49,078 nt of DNA, from positions 1-49,078 of the forward strand of contig NZ_JAWUEL010000016.1 of assembly GCF_034119425.1 (NCBI RefSeq), read 5' to 3'. Every line of letters begins with the position of its first letter. The first letter of the stretch is position 1. The translations under genes and the position numbers were made by a program. Source of the stretch: Actinotignum schaalii_C. Lineage in GTDB: Bacteria > Actinomycetota > Actinomycetes > Actinomycetales > Actinomycetaceae. Shown piece by piece: positions 33,786 through 42,345 of the stretch. The notes under the pieces are model-generated. The model searched no databases, had not been told where the DNA came from, and was given only the letters and a program-made list of their open reading frames with translations.

Positions 33786-35837
33786 TCAGGCGCGCGTGAT
33801 CCCCGCGAAATCAAAGGCAGCCGCGAGGTCCTGGTGGAGGCGAGGCACGCCCATAATCTCCTGGATATGGCGCTCACCCGCGGTAGAGAGACGCTCCCAC
33901 AGCTCATCATCACGCATACCGTCCACGATAGCCCGGGCAAATTCCTCCGGGCTATTGGCGATCAGCGCGGTGTGGCGGTCTTCCAAACCCATGCCTTCAG
34001 CTCCGATATCGGTGGTCACGATAGGAACGCCCCAGGAGAGAGATTCCCCAACCTTGCCCTTCACTCCGGCACCGTAGCGTAGCGGCGCGATGGAGAGCCG
34101 AGCCGGATTATAAACATCAGCTAAATCAGCGGCGTAGCCGCATAGCTTCACACCGTTGCCCTCGAAAACCCGCAGGGATTCCGGCGGGTTTTTCCCATAC
34201 ACATTCACCTCAACATCTCCGAGCTCGTCACGCACCAACGGGTGTACCTCGGTGAAATACCAGTGCAGGCCATCCGCGTTCGGAGGATGGGCGAAGGAAC
34301 CGATAAAACTAATGCTGCGCCGGCCCGTCAATCCCGCGGGGTGCTGCACCGGGACGTGCACATTCCCCACCACAAAGACCGGAAGTTCGGGATGGTCCGC
34401 ATGCAGCATCTTCGCTTCTTCGGAGGAAACAACCAGAGTAGCGGTGCTGGCCCTCATAACTCCGAGCTCCAATTCCTTGGTTTGATGCGCAGCGGTGATA
34501 AGAGCATCATCACCGGCAAGTTTCGCTTCGCGTAGTTCTCGGGTGCCGTGCAGGTCTACCGTGTCAAAAATAACGGGGACGCCCGGAAGGGCGTGGGTCA
34601 CCGGGAAGAGGCCAGCTGCCGCCACCCCGACCCGGGACAGGATCACTCCGCGTACATTTCCGCGAAGCAAAATAGTGAGAGCGTAGGCGCTGATATTAGT
34701 TTGGCCGTGTTCACTGAAAGAGTCGTAAACTACTTGGATTCCACGTTTCGTCAGGTTTCCAACATAGGGCTCGGGACGCTCCTTATTTTGCGGAATGAAG
34801 ATCGGTTGATATCCGAGCCGAAGCAGCTCCAGCAGGATCTGTTCCATTCGTACTGAGCCAGAGTCCAAATCAGGGGTGATGACTGCGCCGTCGCATACAA
34901 TAACGACATTTTTCGTATGAACAGCACGCTCCATTTCAAAGTCCGGGTCCTGGTAGCGGCTCAGCGGCTGTGATGCTAATTCTTTTGCCCATTTCTGAGC
35001 GAATTTCGCCTTATTAACGACCTGATAGCGCTTCGTACCTTGCGAGGTATCTGTCCCATTCGAGACGCCCTCGTGGTGAACAACAAGGGAGCGCGGTTCA
35101 TAAACGGTGCGGTAGCCCAGGCGCCGTACTTCAAAAGCCAGATCGGTATCCTCGTAATAGGCGGGGATATATCGCTCATCGAAGCCGCCTAGCTCATCAA
35201 GAATGGACTTGCGTACCGCCAAGCATGCTCCGGAACAGTAGTCGACATCTCGGAAATACGTATAGGAGTGATTTTCCGGATTATTGCCGTTCCCATAGTT
35301 TTCCGTGACGCCGTCGGCAAAAACGACGCCACCGGCTTCCTGTAAGGTCCCGTCCGCGTATACCAAGCGCGCTCCCACCAGCCCGATGGAAGGATCGTCC
35401 ATGCGTTCCACGATAGGTAGGAGCCAACCGGGATGCACTTCGGTGTCGTTATTGAGATAGACAATGATCTCACCGCGGGCATGCTGGAGCCCGGTATTAC
35501 AAGCCCGAATAAAGCCGCCGTTTTTTGGCATATGAACAACGCGCAAGCCGATAATACGATCCAGTTTCTTGCCGGTGGAATCTGGGGAGCAATCATCTAC
35601 CGCGATGATTTCATAAGGAATATTCCCGGCCGTTGCCGCCAGCGCTTTCAAGCAGGCAAAGGTTTCCTTCCAGTGCCCGTAGACCGGAATAATGATGGAT
35701 ACCAGCGGCCGCTCCGAGCAAGGCACCCGGTAGAGCACCTTCTGAAGTACCTTGCGACCGGCAGCTTCCGCTCCCGGAACGTGGCGGAGCACGGAACGGA
35801 GGGCGGCCTTGGCCGAGGAAGAAGAAATATTCGTCAC
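33786..35837 (-). CDS. Bifunctional GT2-GT4 glycosyltransferase
   Basis: 683 residues from the GTG at 35837, chosen because AAAGGA lies 7 nt ahead; an in-frame ATG at 35867 is possible. GT2 domain about 35-280: SIIIPVYGHWKETF, AVDDCSPDST, NGGFIRACNTG, YLNNDTEVHPGW and GGFDERYIPAYYEDTDLAFE. GT4 domain about 310-675: VVIVCDGAV, FIGSFAHPPNADGL, VNVYGK and the donor-binding loop APLRYGAGVKGKVGESLSWG with the conserved Glu. Both halves look intact. It probably adds two sugars to the glycan. The middle of the gene is noticeably poorer in G+C than its neighbours (27 of 60 bases at 34681-34740), a sign of transfer or different ancestry. It is related in layout to the 815-residue enzyme. Confidence 0.92.
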   Translation of the reverse strand: MTNISSSSAKAALRSVLRHVPGAEAAGRKVLQKVLYRVPCSERPLVSIIIPVYGHWKETFACLKALAATAGNIPYEIIAVDDCSPDSTGKKLDRIIGLRVVHMPKNGGFIRACNTGLQHARGEIIVYLNNDTEVHPGWLLPIVERMDDPSIGLVGARLVYADGTLQEAGGVVFADGVTENYGNGNNPENHSYTYFRDVDYCSGACLAVRKSILDELGGFDERYIPAYYEDTDLAFEVRRLGYRTVYEPRSLVVHHEGVSNGTDTSQGTKRYQVVNKAKFAQKWAKELASQPLSRYQDPDFEMERAVHTKNVVIVCDGAVITPDLDSGSVRMEQILLELLRLGYQPIFIPQNKERPEPYVGNLTKRGIQVVYDSFSEHGQTNISAYALTILLRGNVRGVILSRVGVAAAGLFPVTHALPGVPVIFDTVDLHGTRELREAKLAGDDALITAAHQTKELELGVMRASTATLVVSSEEAKMLHADHPELPVFVVGNVHVPVQHPAGLTGRRSISFIGSFAHPPNADGLHWYFTEVHPLVRDELGDVEVNVYGKNPPESLRVFEGNGVKLCGYAADLADVYNPARLSIAPLRYGAGVKGKVGESLSWGVPIVTTDIGAEGMGLEDRHTALIANSPEEFARAIVDGMRDDELWERLSTAGERHIQEIMGVPRLHQDLAAAFDFAGITRA

Positions 35838-35884
35838 GGCGAAATCCTTTGGTTGAAGAGGCGGCATCGGCTTTCTGTTCTTGA

Positions 35885-36031
35885 ATTGTACTGTAGCGGC
35901 GTGCCGTGGCGCGGGAAGCGCCGACCCCGCGGCGCGGGAAATATTGTTGCGGTGCCGCCGTACTTCTAGTGTGCAACAGCGTATCTCCCCATGAGAGCCC
36001 GCGGAGCTTGTTAGGCTAGGTGCTGGATAAT
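35885..36031. promoter_or_regulatory. Divergent promoter elements
   Basis: Minus strand TACAAT (35890-35885) upstream of the GT2-GT4 gene; plus strand GATAAT (36026-36031) upstream of the GtrB-like gene, whose leader carries GGAGAGGGAT. A TAGGCT also lies at 36012-36017. No clear -35 elements. Confidence 0.35.
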
Positions 36032-36053
36032 CGCGAGTGCGGCGGAGAGGGAT

Positions 36054-37118
36054 ATGAAGCTATTTGTGCAGGTTCCGTGTTTGAACGAGGAAAAGACCTT
36101 GCCCCTGGTACTGGAATCGATCCCTAAGGAAATTCCGGGCATCGATAGCGTAGAGATCCTTATTATCGACGACGGCTCTACCGACGCCACCGTTGAAGTC
36201 GCCAAATCCTACGGGGTGAAACACTTCGTGCGCCACGCCCGCAACCAGGGCCTGGCCCGCTCCTTCCGGGACGGAGTGGAATACGCGCTCGCGAACGGCG
36301 CGGATATCGTGGTGAATACCGACGGTGATAACCAGTACCCCCAGGAAGCCATCCCGGAACTGGTGGCTCCTATCGTGGCCGGGCGTGCCGATATCGTTAT
36401 TGCTGACCGCCAAACCTCAAAAATTGCGCACTTCTCCCGCTTCAAGAAGCTTATGCAGAATGTGGGTTCCCGGGTGGTCAACAGGGCGGCCGGCACCAAA
36501 CTTCCAGACGCCGCCTCCGGCTTCCGAGCCTACTCCAAGGGCGCGCTCTACCGCCTCAATGTGGTCACCCAATTCTCCTACTGCATGGAGACCATTATCC
36601 AAGCCGGAAATAAGCGGCTGCGTATCGACTCCGTGCCCATCACCACCAACCCGAAAACCCGCGAATCGCGCCTGTTCTCCAATATTTTCCAGCACATGTT
36701 CAAATCTGGGACCGCGATTGTGCGCTCCTACCTCATGTTCAAGCCCCATGTGCCCCTGGGCTGGACGGCCGCGATCACCGGGATCCTGGGTGCCATCCCC
36801 TTTATTCGCTTCCTCATCTTCTACTTCATGGGGCAGGGCGCCGGCCATATCCAATCCCTTATTTTCGGTTCGGCCATGATCGTGGCCTCGATTATCTCCA
36901 TCACCATCCTCATTATCGCCGACCTCCTCAAAACCAACCGCGTCCTCCTCGAACAACAGCTAGAAGGCATCAAAGCCCTGCGTTTCGGTCCGCCGCGCCC
37001 GCTCGGAGCCGCGGCGAGCACCGACCAAGCCCCCAATGCCCTCGACGCTCCCGAAATGGATGACCCAGATCACCCACATGGTCCGGCTGCCGCCGCGAAC
37101 GGGGGAGCCGCCCGGTGA
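36054..37118 (+). CDS. GtrB-like polyprenyl-phosphate glycosyltransferase
   Basis: 354 residues. GT2 domain (1-215): KLFVQVPCLNEEKTLP, ILIIDDGSTDAT, NQGLARSFRDGVEYA, NTDGDNQYPQ (DXD) and DAASGFRAYSKGAL. Two membrane helices follow (about 238-262 and 270-295), as in GtrB/ArnC-type enzymes, then a Pro/Asp-rich cytoplasmic tail. It should charge polyprenyl phosphate with a sugar at the inner face. A GtrA-type partner is encoded at 5329-5847, and a flippase-like protein two genes downstream (38314) could move the product. Strong ribosome site GGAGAGGGAT. The next gene overlaps it (GTGA), giving a coupled operon of three. Confidence 0.93.
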   Translation: MKLFVQVPCLNEEKTLPLVLESIPKEIPGIDSVEILIIDDGSTDATVEVAKSYGVKHFVRHARNQGLARSFRDGVEYALANGADIVVNTDGDNQYPQEAIPELVAPIVAGRADIVIADRQTSKIAHFSRFKKLMQNVGSRVVNRAAGTKLPDAASGFRAYSKGALYRLNVVTQFSYCMETIIQAGNKRLRIDSVPITTNPKTRESRLFSNIFQHMFKSGTAIVRSYLMFKPHVPLGWTAAITGILGAIPFIRFLIFYFMGQGAGHIQSLIFGSAMIVASIISITILIIADLLKTNRVLLEQQLEGIKALRFGPPRPLGAAASTDQAPNALDAPEMDDPDHPHGPAAAANGGAAR

Positions 37119-38317
37119 AAATCCTCGGCTTTGGCACCTACAACACCGCGAACCACCCCCGGGTAGGGGTGCTGCTACGCGGGCTGGCCGAACACGGCCA
37201 CACGGTCCGCGAACTCAATATTCCCCTCGATACCGGCACCGCCGGGCGGGTAGCAGCCCTCGCCAGTGCCCGCGGGGCGCTTTCTTTCGGGGCGGATATT
37301 GCCCGGCACTGGTGGCGGCTGGTGCGCGGGGCCCGGCGTTTCCGCGGCCCGCACGCCCCGGACGTTATTGTGGTGGGATACCTGGGCCATTTCGATGTTC
37401 TCCTTGCCCGCCTGCTCTTCCCTCGCACACCCATTGTGCTCGACCACCTCATTTTCGCCTCCACTACCGCCACCGACCGCGGCCTGAACAACGGCATCAA
37501 AGACCGCCTGCTGCGCACCCTGGATAGCGCCGCCATCCGCGCCTCCACCATCACGGTCCTGGATACCCCCGCGCACCTGGCGCACATGCCCGACTCCCTG
37601 CGTGCTCGTGGCGTCGTCGTGCCCGTGGGCTCGCCCGAAAGTTTCTTCGCCGCCCGCAGCACGCATCCGGTCCACACCCCGCCCCGCGTGGTCTTTTACG
37701 GACTTTTCACACCCTTGCAGGGTGCCGTCACGATTGCGCGCGCCCTGCTCCTCCTCGAGGAGCGCGGCGTGGATCTTGAGGTTACCCTCATCGGCACCGG
37801 TCAAGATTACGCCGATGTGCGCGCGATTCTCGCGGGCGAGGGAACCCACGTGCGGGTAATGTGGCGCGATTGGGTCGACGCCGTCGCGCTACCGCGCGAA
37901 GTCGCCTCCCATGACCTCTGCCTGGGCATCTTCGGGACGTCGGATAAGGCCCAACGCGTGGTTCCCAATAAGGCCTACCAGGGCATGGCCGCCGGCCTGG
38001 CCCTCATCACCTCGGATACCGCCCCGCAGCGCGAGATCCTTGGGGATGCCGCCCGCTATGTTCCGGTCGGGGATGCGAGCGCCCTTGCCGATATGCTTGA
38101 GCGCCTCGCCTCGGATCCCGAAGCCATCGCCGCGGCCCGCAACCGTTGCGGTGAGCGGGCTGATGTAGCTTTCCGCCCCGCTTACGTGGTACGTCCCCTC
38201 CTCGTCGCCCTTGACCGAGTGCCGGGTCGGTGCGGCACGAGACAAGGTGCGGCACCCGGTGCCGCACTCAATCCCAGCGGGGCCTCCGACCGCACCGGTG
38301 AAAAGAGCCCTCGGTGA
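37115..38317 (+). CDS. GT4 family glycosyltransferase
   Basis: 400 residues, single GT-B fold. The N-terminal domain begins KILGFGTYNTANHPRVGVLLRG, a GT4 start. The donor-binding domain includes RVVFYGLFTPLQGAVTIARA, VTLIGTGQDY, LCLGIFGTSDKAQRVVPNK and AYQGMAAGLALITSDT; the family Glu of the EX7E motif is replaced by a Lys-Ala context (VPNKAYQGMA), as occurs in some GT4 subfamilies. The last 35 residues are low complexity. The GTG start lies inside the stop of the upstream gene (GTGA), and its own stop overlaps the next start in the same way, so translation of the three genes is coupled. Donor and acceptor are unknown. Confidence 0.9.
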   Translation: MKILGFGTYNTANHPRVGVLLRGLAEHGHTVRELNIPLDTGTAGRVAALASARGALSFGADIARHWWRLVRGARRFRGPHAPDVIVVGYLGHFDVLLARLLFPRTPIVLDHLIFASTTATDRGLNNGIKDRLLRTLDSAAIRASTITVLDTPAHLAHMPDSLRARGVVVPVGSPESFFAARSTHPVHTPPRVVFYGLFTPLQGAVTIARALLLLEERGVDLEVTLIGTGQDYADVRAILAGEGTHVRVMWRDWVDAVALPREVASHDLCLGIFGTSDKAQRVVPNKAYQGMAAGLALITSDTAPQREILGDAARYVPVGDASALADMLERLASDPEAIAAARNRCGERADVAFRPAYVVRPLLVALDRVPGRCGTRQGAAPGAALNPSGASDRTGEKSPR

Positions 38318-39237
38318 AAAAAATCCTCAGCATCCTGCAAGCACCCCCCGTGCGGGCCGGCTTCATGATCCTCGCGGTTATTGCCGCGATCTGGGCTATC
38401 GTGGCGAACCGAGAGTCGGTGGGGGAGGCGCTCGCGGTGCTGCCCTGGTGGGTGAGCCTGGCCGGAATCGCACTTTCTTTGCTCTACGTGGTCTGCACGA
38501 TGGTCTCCTGGCGCTACCTTCTCAATGACGTGGGCCAGCCCGTCCCCGCCCGGGTGGCTCGGCGTATTTTTTATACCTCCCAGGTGGCGAAATACCTGCC
38601 CGGCGGAGTGTGGAATTTTGTAGCGGCCGCGGAAATGGGCGCGGCGCATTCCATTGCGCGGCGGCGCTCCTTCGTGGCGCTGCTTCTCTCCATGGTGGTC
38701 TCCATTGTTACCGGCCTGGTGCTGGCGGTTCTCGCGCTGCTCCTCGGCCCGTCCGGCCTCATGGCGGATTACGGCTGGCTAGCCCCGGCCATTCCCGTGG
38801 GGGGGGTGGCTCTTATCCCACCCGTCCTCAATAAGATCATCAGTTTAGGGCTAAAAATTCTGGGGCGCGGGCAACTGGAGGCACAGCTCAGCTGGCGCGG
38901 TACCGGCCTGGCAGCATTGTGGGCGGCGGCCGGATGGCTTCTCATGGGTGCCCAGCTCTGGCTCATGCTCATCTACCAGGGCATGGCCGCTTCGCTGCCG
39001 ACTTTCCTCCTCGCCACCGGCGGTTACGCGCTGGGCTGGACCGTCGGCTTCCTCGTTTTCTTCGTCCCGGCCGGGATGGGGGTGCGGGAACTGGCTCTTG
39101 CCGCAGTCCTGTCGACCGCGGTAGGGAGCGGGCCGGTTGTCGTCGTCGTACTACTTTCGCGTGTTTTCACGACCCTCGCGGACGTGAGCCTCGGACTCCT
39201 CGCCGGTTTCGCTACGCGCCGTGAGGCCCGCCGCTAA
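38314..39237 (+). CDS. Flippase-like membrane protein (lysylphosphatidylglycerol synthase TM / UPF0104 family)
   Basis: 307 residues with about eight membrane helices. Family landmarks: WRYLLNDVGQPVPARVARRIFYTSQVAKYLPGG split over two segments (positions about 70-95, with YLPGG), and PAGMGVRELAL near the end. Members are suggested to move polyprenyl-phosphate or other lipid-linked sugars, though biochemical proof is limited. Context supports that: the GtrB-like donor-lipid synthase is two genes upstream in the same coupled operon. The GTG start overlaps the upstream stop (GTGA). The last 87 nt overlap the convergent DUF2142 gene, an unusual arrangement. Confidence 0.87.
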   Translation: MKKILSILQAPPVRAGFMILAVIAAIWAIVANRESVGEALAVLPWWVSLAGIALSLLYVVCTMVSWRYLLNDVGQPVPARVARRIFYTSQVAKYLPGGVWNFVAAAEMGAAHSIARRRSFVALLLSMVVSIVTGLVLAVLALLLGPSGLMADYGWLAPAIPVGGVALIPPVLNKIISLGLKILGRGQLEAQLSWRGTGLAALWAAAGWLLMGAQLWLMLIYQGMAASLPTFLLATGGYALGWTVGFLVFFVPAGMGVRELALAAVLSTAVGSGPVVVVVLLSRVFTTLADVSLGLLAGFATRREARR

Positions 39238-40785
39238 AGTCTGCGGATGCAGATACTCGCGCCACGCGCGGCGCAGCGCACTCAGGTGCGGGCGGTAGCG
39301 GCGCACCACAAGATACGCAACCGCGCAGGAAAGTCCCACGCACAAAAGGAGACCCAGGAGCGCGCGGGGCGGCGTGGTCCACGCTACCGCGAAGACCGGG
39401 GTTCGCAAGCCCACATAAAAACGCCAGGCCATTCGCACCGTGAAATCAATGGTCGTCACGGCGAAAAGCAGCGCCCCGGCCAGGGAAAGAACCGGGATGA
39501 GGCGGGAGCCGCGCGCGAAATCCGTATGTTTCCGCAGGTCGTGATGTTGGAGGAGAGCCGCGGCGCAGGTCACCAAGAAAGGGAAAACGAAGGGGAACCA
39601 GTAGCGTCCCTGCCACATTACCAGCGGGATGCGATCCGCCACCGCGGTATTGAGGAGCAGGGCACTGAAAGGCAGCACCGCCACCCCGAAAATAACCGCG
39701 CGGCGGTGGTGGCGTGCGCCGGCCCGGTAGATCGCGATGAGTAGGCAGGCGAAGAAAATCACGTAGCACAGGGAAACCGGGCTGCTCGGCTCCACGTTAC
39801 GCCAGCCCGCGGTGCCGATGGTTTCGTGGATGTAATAGGGCATGGTTCCTAGAATTTGCAGGCCCATGCGGAAAGCGCCCTTATTGGCCACCGGATCGGG
39901 AGCCTTCCCGTAGGTGGAGGCCAGGTAATTCCATCCGAACCAGGCCAGGCAGCCCAGGGCGCATAGCGCGAGGAAAATCCAGAATCCGGGAGTGCGCAGG
40001 TAACGTCGCACCGCCGTGCGCCCAAAAATAATTGCGAAAAGTAAACAGAGCAGTATTGCCCAGTAGGGACCCACCGGGCGCGCGCAAATGAGGGGGATAG
40101 CGGCCAGCCCCCCGCCAATCCAACGCCATAGCTCCTCGCGGGCGGGAACCCGGTTGAGAAGGGGAAGAAGAAAACCGGTGAGGGCCAGGGCCGCCCCAAT
40201 TTCCATCGACTGCGGATTGGAAAAACCGCTGAGGGAATAGAAACCCGGGGCCAGCAGGCCGATAGTGAGATAGGGAAGTGCGGCGCTGCGTAACCCCGCG
40301 TACAGAGAAGAAAAGCCGAGCGCGGCCAATCCGGCGAAAAGCCCGGCGGAGAGCACCCTGATACCCCAGAGCACATATTTCCCGGAGGCCAGCAGAAGGG
40401 GCCAATGGGTGAGGTAGTAGTAGAGCGGCGGGTAGTTAACCGCCGAGGTGCCCTGGGAGATGAGTTCGTCGTTCGTGGTGAAAATACGGGAACAGAAAGC
40501 GGTGGCAGCCGGGTCGTGGCGCCAGCAATCGGGGGCACCGCGACGCAAAAACGCGGGGGCATCCACGCGAATACTCTTCTGAGGGATTTGCCCGGTGACC
40601 ACGGCATAACCGTAAATCTCATGCTGGGTTTCATCCGGGCCGCCGTTGAGCGGGGTGAGCAAACTGAGTCCCATCGCATAGATAAAGAAACCCACGAAGG
40701 CGAGGAGGAACATTTTCCCGTGCACTACCCGCCGGTGGTCCCGCGAAAAATCGATGGAACGCGCCTCAGCAGCATCGCCGCCCAT
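39151..40785 (-). CDS. DUF2142 family membrane protein, copy 2
   Basis: About 544 residues from the ATG at 40785 (GAGG ahead); a GTG at 40791 is in frame. Eleven or so membrane helices. Signature segments: NGGPDETQHEIYGYAV in the first external loop, GTSAVNYPPLYYYLTHWP, GFSNPQSMEIGAALALTG, HETIGTAGWRN and MWQGRYWFPFVFPF. DUF2142 proteins are thought to be GT-C transferases using polyprenyl-phosphate sugars, with PDE supplying the catalytic acid; substrate unknown. It is clearly a tandem paralogue of the next gene upstream (40843-42345). It has its own TATAAT promoter. The acidic C-terminal tail is encoded within the convergent overlap with the flippase-like gene. Confidence 0.88.
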   Translation of the reverse strand: MGGDAAEARSIDFSRDHRRVVHGKMFLLAFVGFFIYAMGLSLLTPLNGGPDETQHEIYGYAVVTGQIPQKSIRVDAPAFLRRGAPDCWRHDPAATAFCSRIFTTNDELISQGTSAVNYPPLYYYLTHWPLLLASGKYVLWGIRVLSAGLFAGLAALGFSSLYAGLRSAALPYLTIGLLAPGFYSLSGFSNPQSMEIGAALALTGFLLPLLNRVPAREELWRWIGGGLAAIPLICARPVGPYWAILLCLLFAIIFGRTAVRRYLRTPGFWIFLALCALGCLAWFGWNYLASTYGKAPDPVANKGAFRMGLQILGTMPYYIHETIGTAGWRNVEPSSPVSLCYVIFFACLLIAIYRAGARHHRRAVIFGVAVLPFSALLLNTAVADRIPLVMWQGRYWFPFVFPFLVTCAAALLQHHDLRKHTDFARGSRLIPVLSLAGALLFAVTTIDFTVRMAWRFYVGLRTPVFAVAWTTPPRALLGLLLCVGLSCAVAYLVVRRYRPHLSALRRAWREYLHPQTLAAGLTARSETGEESEAHVREGRENTRK

Positions 40786-40841
40786 GATCACCTCGATTAG
40801 TCATTGATTTACATACATTTCATAACAAGTAAGCCCATGGA

Positions 40842-40847
40842 ATTATA
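40842..40847 (-). promoter_or_regulatory. Consensus -10 box for DUF2142 copy 2
   Basis: TATAAT (minus strand) overlaps the stop codon of DUF2142 copy 1 and lies 57 nt before the next ATG. The surrounding 50 bp are strikingly A+T-rich for this genome. No good -35 is seen. Confidence 0.5.
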
Positions 40848-42345
40848 TGACGGGCACGGGCGAATCGGCACATCTCCTTGCGTAGCGCCACGTCAACACC
40901 AGGTACGTGCCCGCCACCGCGATGGCAAGCAGGGCTCCGATGAGGGCGTGCGGCGGGGTATCGGTGAGGACCCGCCACAGCGGTGCCGTGGTGATACCCG
41001 CGTAAAAACGCCAGGCCATCCGCACCGTAATATCAACGGTCGCCAGGAAGAAAAGAGCGGAGGTCGCTCGAGCAAGTGCCCTGCTCACTGCGGAACGACG
41101 GCGCCCGGAGGTTGCTATGACCGCCACGCACACCCAGAAGAGCGGGAAGAGGAAGGGGAAAGCGTAGCGGCCCTGCCAGATAGGGAAGGTGGTACGGCTC
41201 AACACCAGGGTGTTCATGAGGACGGCGCTAAGTGGGAGGGAAATAAAAGCCAGCGCGATGGATACCCGGTGCCGCAGCTGTCCCCACCGCCACGCGGCCG
41301 CCACCACGGCGAAGATAACCACCCAGTAGAGTACCGTGACCGGAACCGAAGTGGTGACGGAGCGCCAGCCGGCAGTTCCGATGGTTTCGTGCATGTAGTA
41401 GCGGAAGTTCCCGAGCAGGCGCAGCGTGAGAGCAGTCCAGCCGTCATTGGTGACTTCGGTCGGTGCGGGGCCGTAGATTGTTGAGATACGGGTCCACGCC
41501 AGCCAGCCCACGCATCCGGCGGCGCACAGCGCCAGGAATACCCCGAAAGCGCGGGTGCGCAGGTAGGTGCGTACCCGTTCGCGTCCAAATACCCCGGCGA
41601 GAAGCAGACACATGGCAATAGCCCAGTACGGGCCCACCGGGCGCGCCAGGATGAGCAGCAGTGCCGCGCAGCCCCCCGCGACCCACCGTTGTGCCGTTTC
41701 CCGTGGGGGGAGAGTGCGGATGAGCGGGATGAGACACCCGGCCATGGCGAGGGCCGCCCCGATTTCCAGACTTTGCGGATTGGAAAAACCCGCGAAAATG
41801 AAGAAAGCCGGGGTGAGAACGGTAAGGGCAATAAAAGATTCAAGACGGTGGGGCAGACCGGTCGCGAAAGCGGAAACCCCGAAAGCTGCCAGCAGCGAAA
41901 AGAGCAGCGCCGAACATATCCGCACGGCCCACAACGCCGCCGCACCGCTGAGGAACCGCAGGGGCTGGTGGGTGAGGGCGTAGTAGAGCGGTGGGTAATT
42001 AACCGCGCTTGTGCCCATTTCCCGCAGGGTGGCATCGGAACTGAGCGGGGGTGAACACCACGCCGTTTGGGCGCGAGTGGTGCGCCAGCAATCGGGGGCA
42101 CCCGAGCGCAGGTAGCGCGGGGCGAGTACCCGTTCCGATTCGAGCGGAATATTACCCGTGACCACCTGGTATCCGTAGATTTCATGCACGGGTTCATCCG
42201 GGGACCCCTGCAGCGGGGTGAGTAGACTCAGGCCTGTGGTGTAGCAAAGAAAAGCGAGGAAAGAAAAAAGGAAGACTCGGGGGGACCACAGGCCGCGCGC
42301 GGGGGGAACGTGCGGTTCAGCTGGAAGAGGCGCGTGTGATGTCAT
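40843..42345 (-). CDS. DUF2142 family membrane protein, copy 1
   Basis: 500 residues, about eleven membrane helices. It shares with copy 2 the blocks GLSLLTPL, GSPDEPVHEIYGYQVVTGNI, GTSAVNYPPLYYALTH, GFSNPQSLEIGAALAMAG, ARPVGPYWAI and HETIGTAGWRSV, so the pair arose by tandem duplication. The first-loop PDE acid is kept in both, suggesting both are active. Its ATG overlaps the stop of the upstream GT2 (ATGA), so translation is coupled to GT2 and, through it, to rmlC. That links it to rhamnose metabolism; it may add a sugar to a rhamnan backbone outside the cell. This is inference from context. Confidence 0.9.
   Translation of the reverse strand: MTSHAPLPAEPHVPPARGLWSPRVFLFSFLAFLCYTTGLSLLTPLQGSPDEPVHEIYGYQVVTGNIPLESERVLAPRYLRSGAPDCWRTTRAQTAWCSPPLSSDATLREMGTSAVNYPPLYYALTHQPLRFLSGAAALWAVRICSALLFSLLAAFGVSAFATGLPHRLESFIALTVLTPAFFIFAGFSNPQSLEIGAALAMAGCLIPLIRTLPPRETAQRWVAGGCAALLLILARPVGPYWAIAMCLLLAGVFGRERVRTYLRTRAFGVFLALCAAGCVGWLAWTRISTIYGPAPTEVTNDGWTALTLRLLGNFRYYMHETIGTAGWRSVTTSVPVTVLYWVVIFAVVAAAWRWGQLRHRVSIALAFISLPLSAVLMNTLVLSRTTFPIWQGRYAFPFLFPLFWVCVAVIATSGRRRSAVSRALARATSALFFLATVDITVRMAWRFYAGITTAPLWRVLTDTPPHALIGALLAIAVAGTYLVLTWRYARRCADSPVPVI

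Noticed and set aside
40793..40848. A+T-rich patch considered as a replication or integration site
   Set aside because: It is only about 50 bp, with no repeats, DnaA-box clusters or attachment-site structure; a promoter explains it better.
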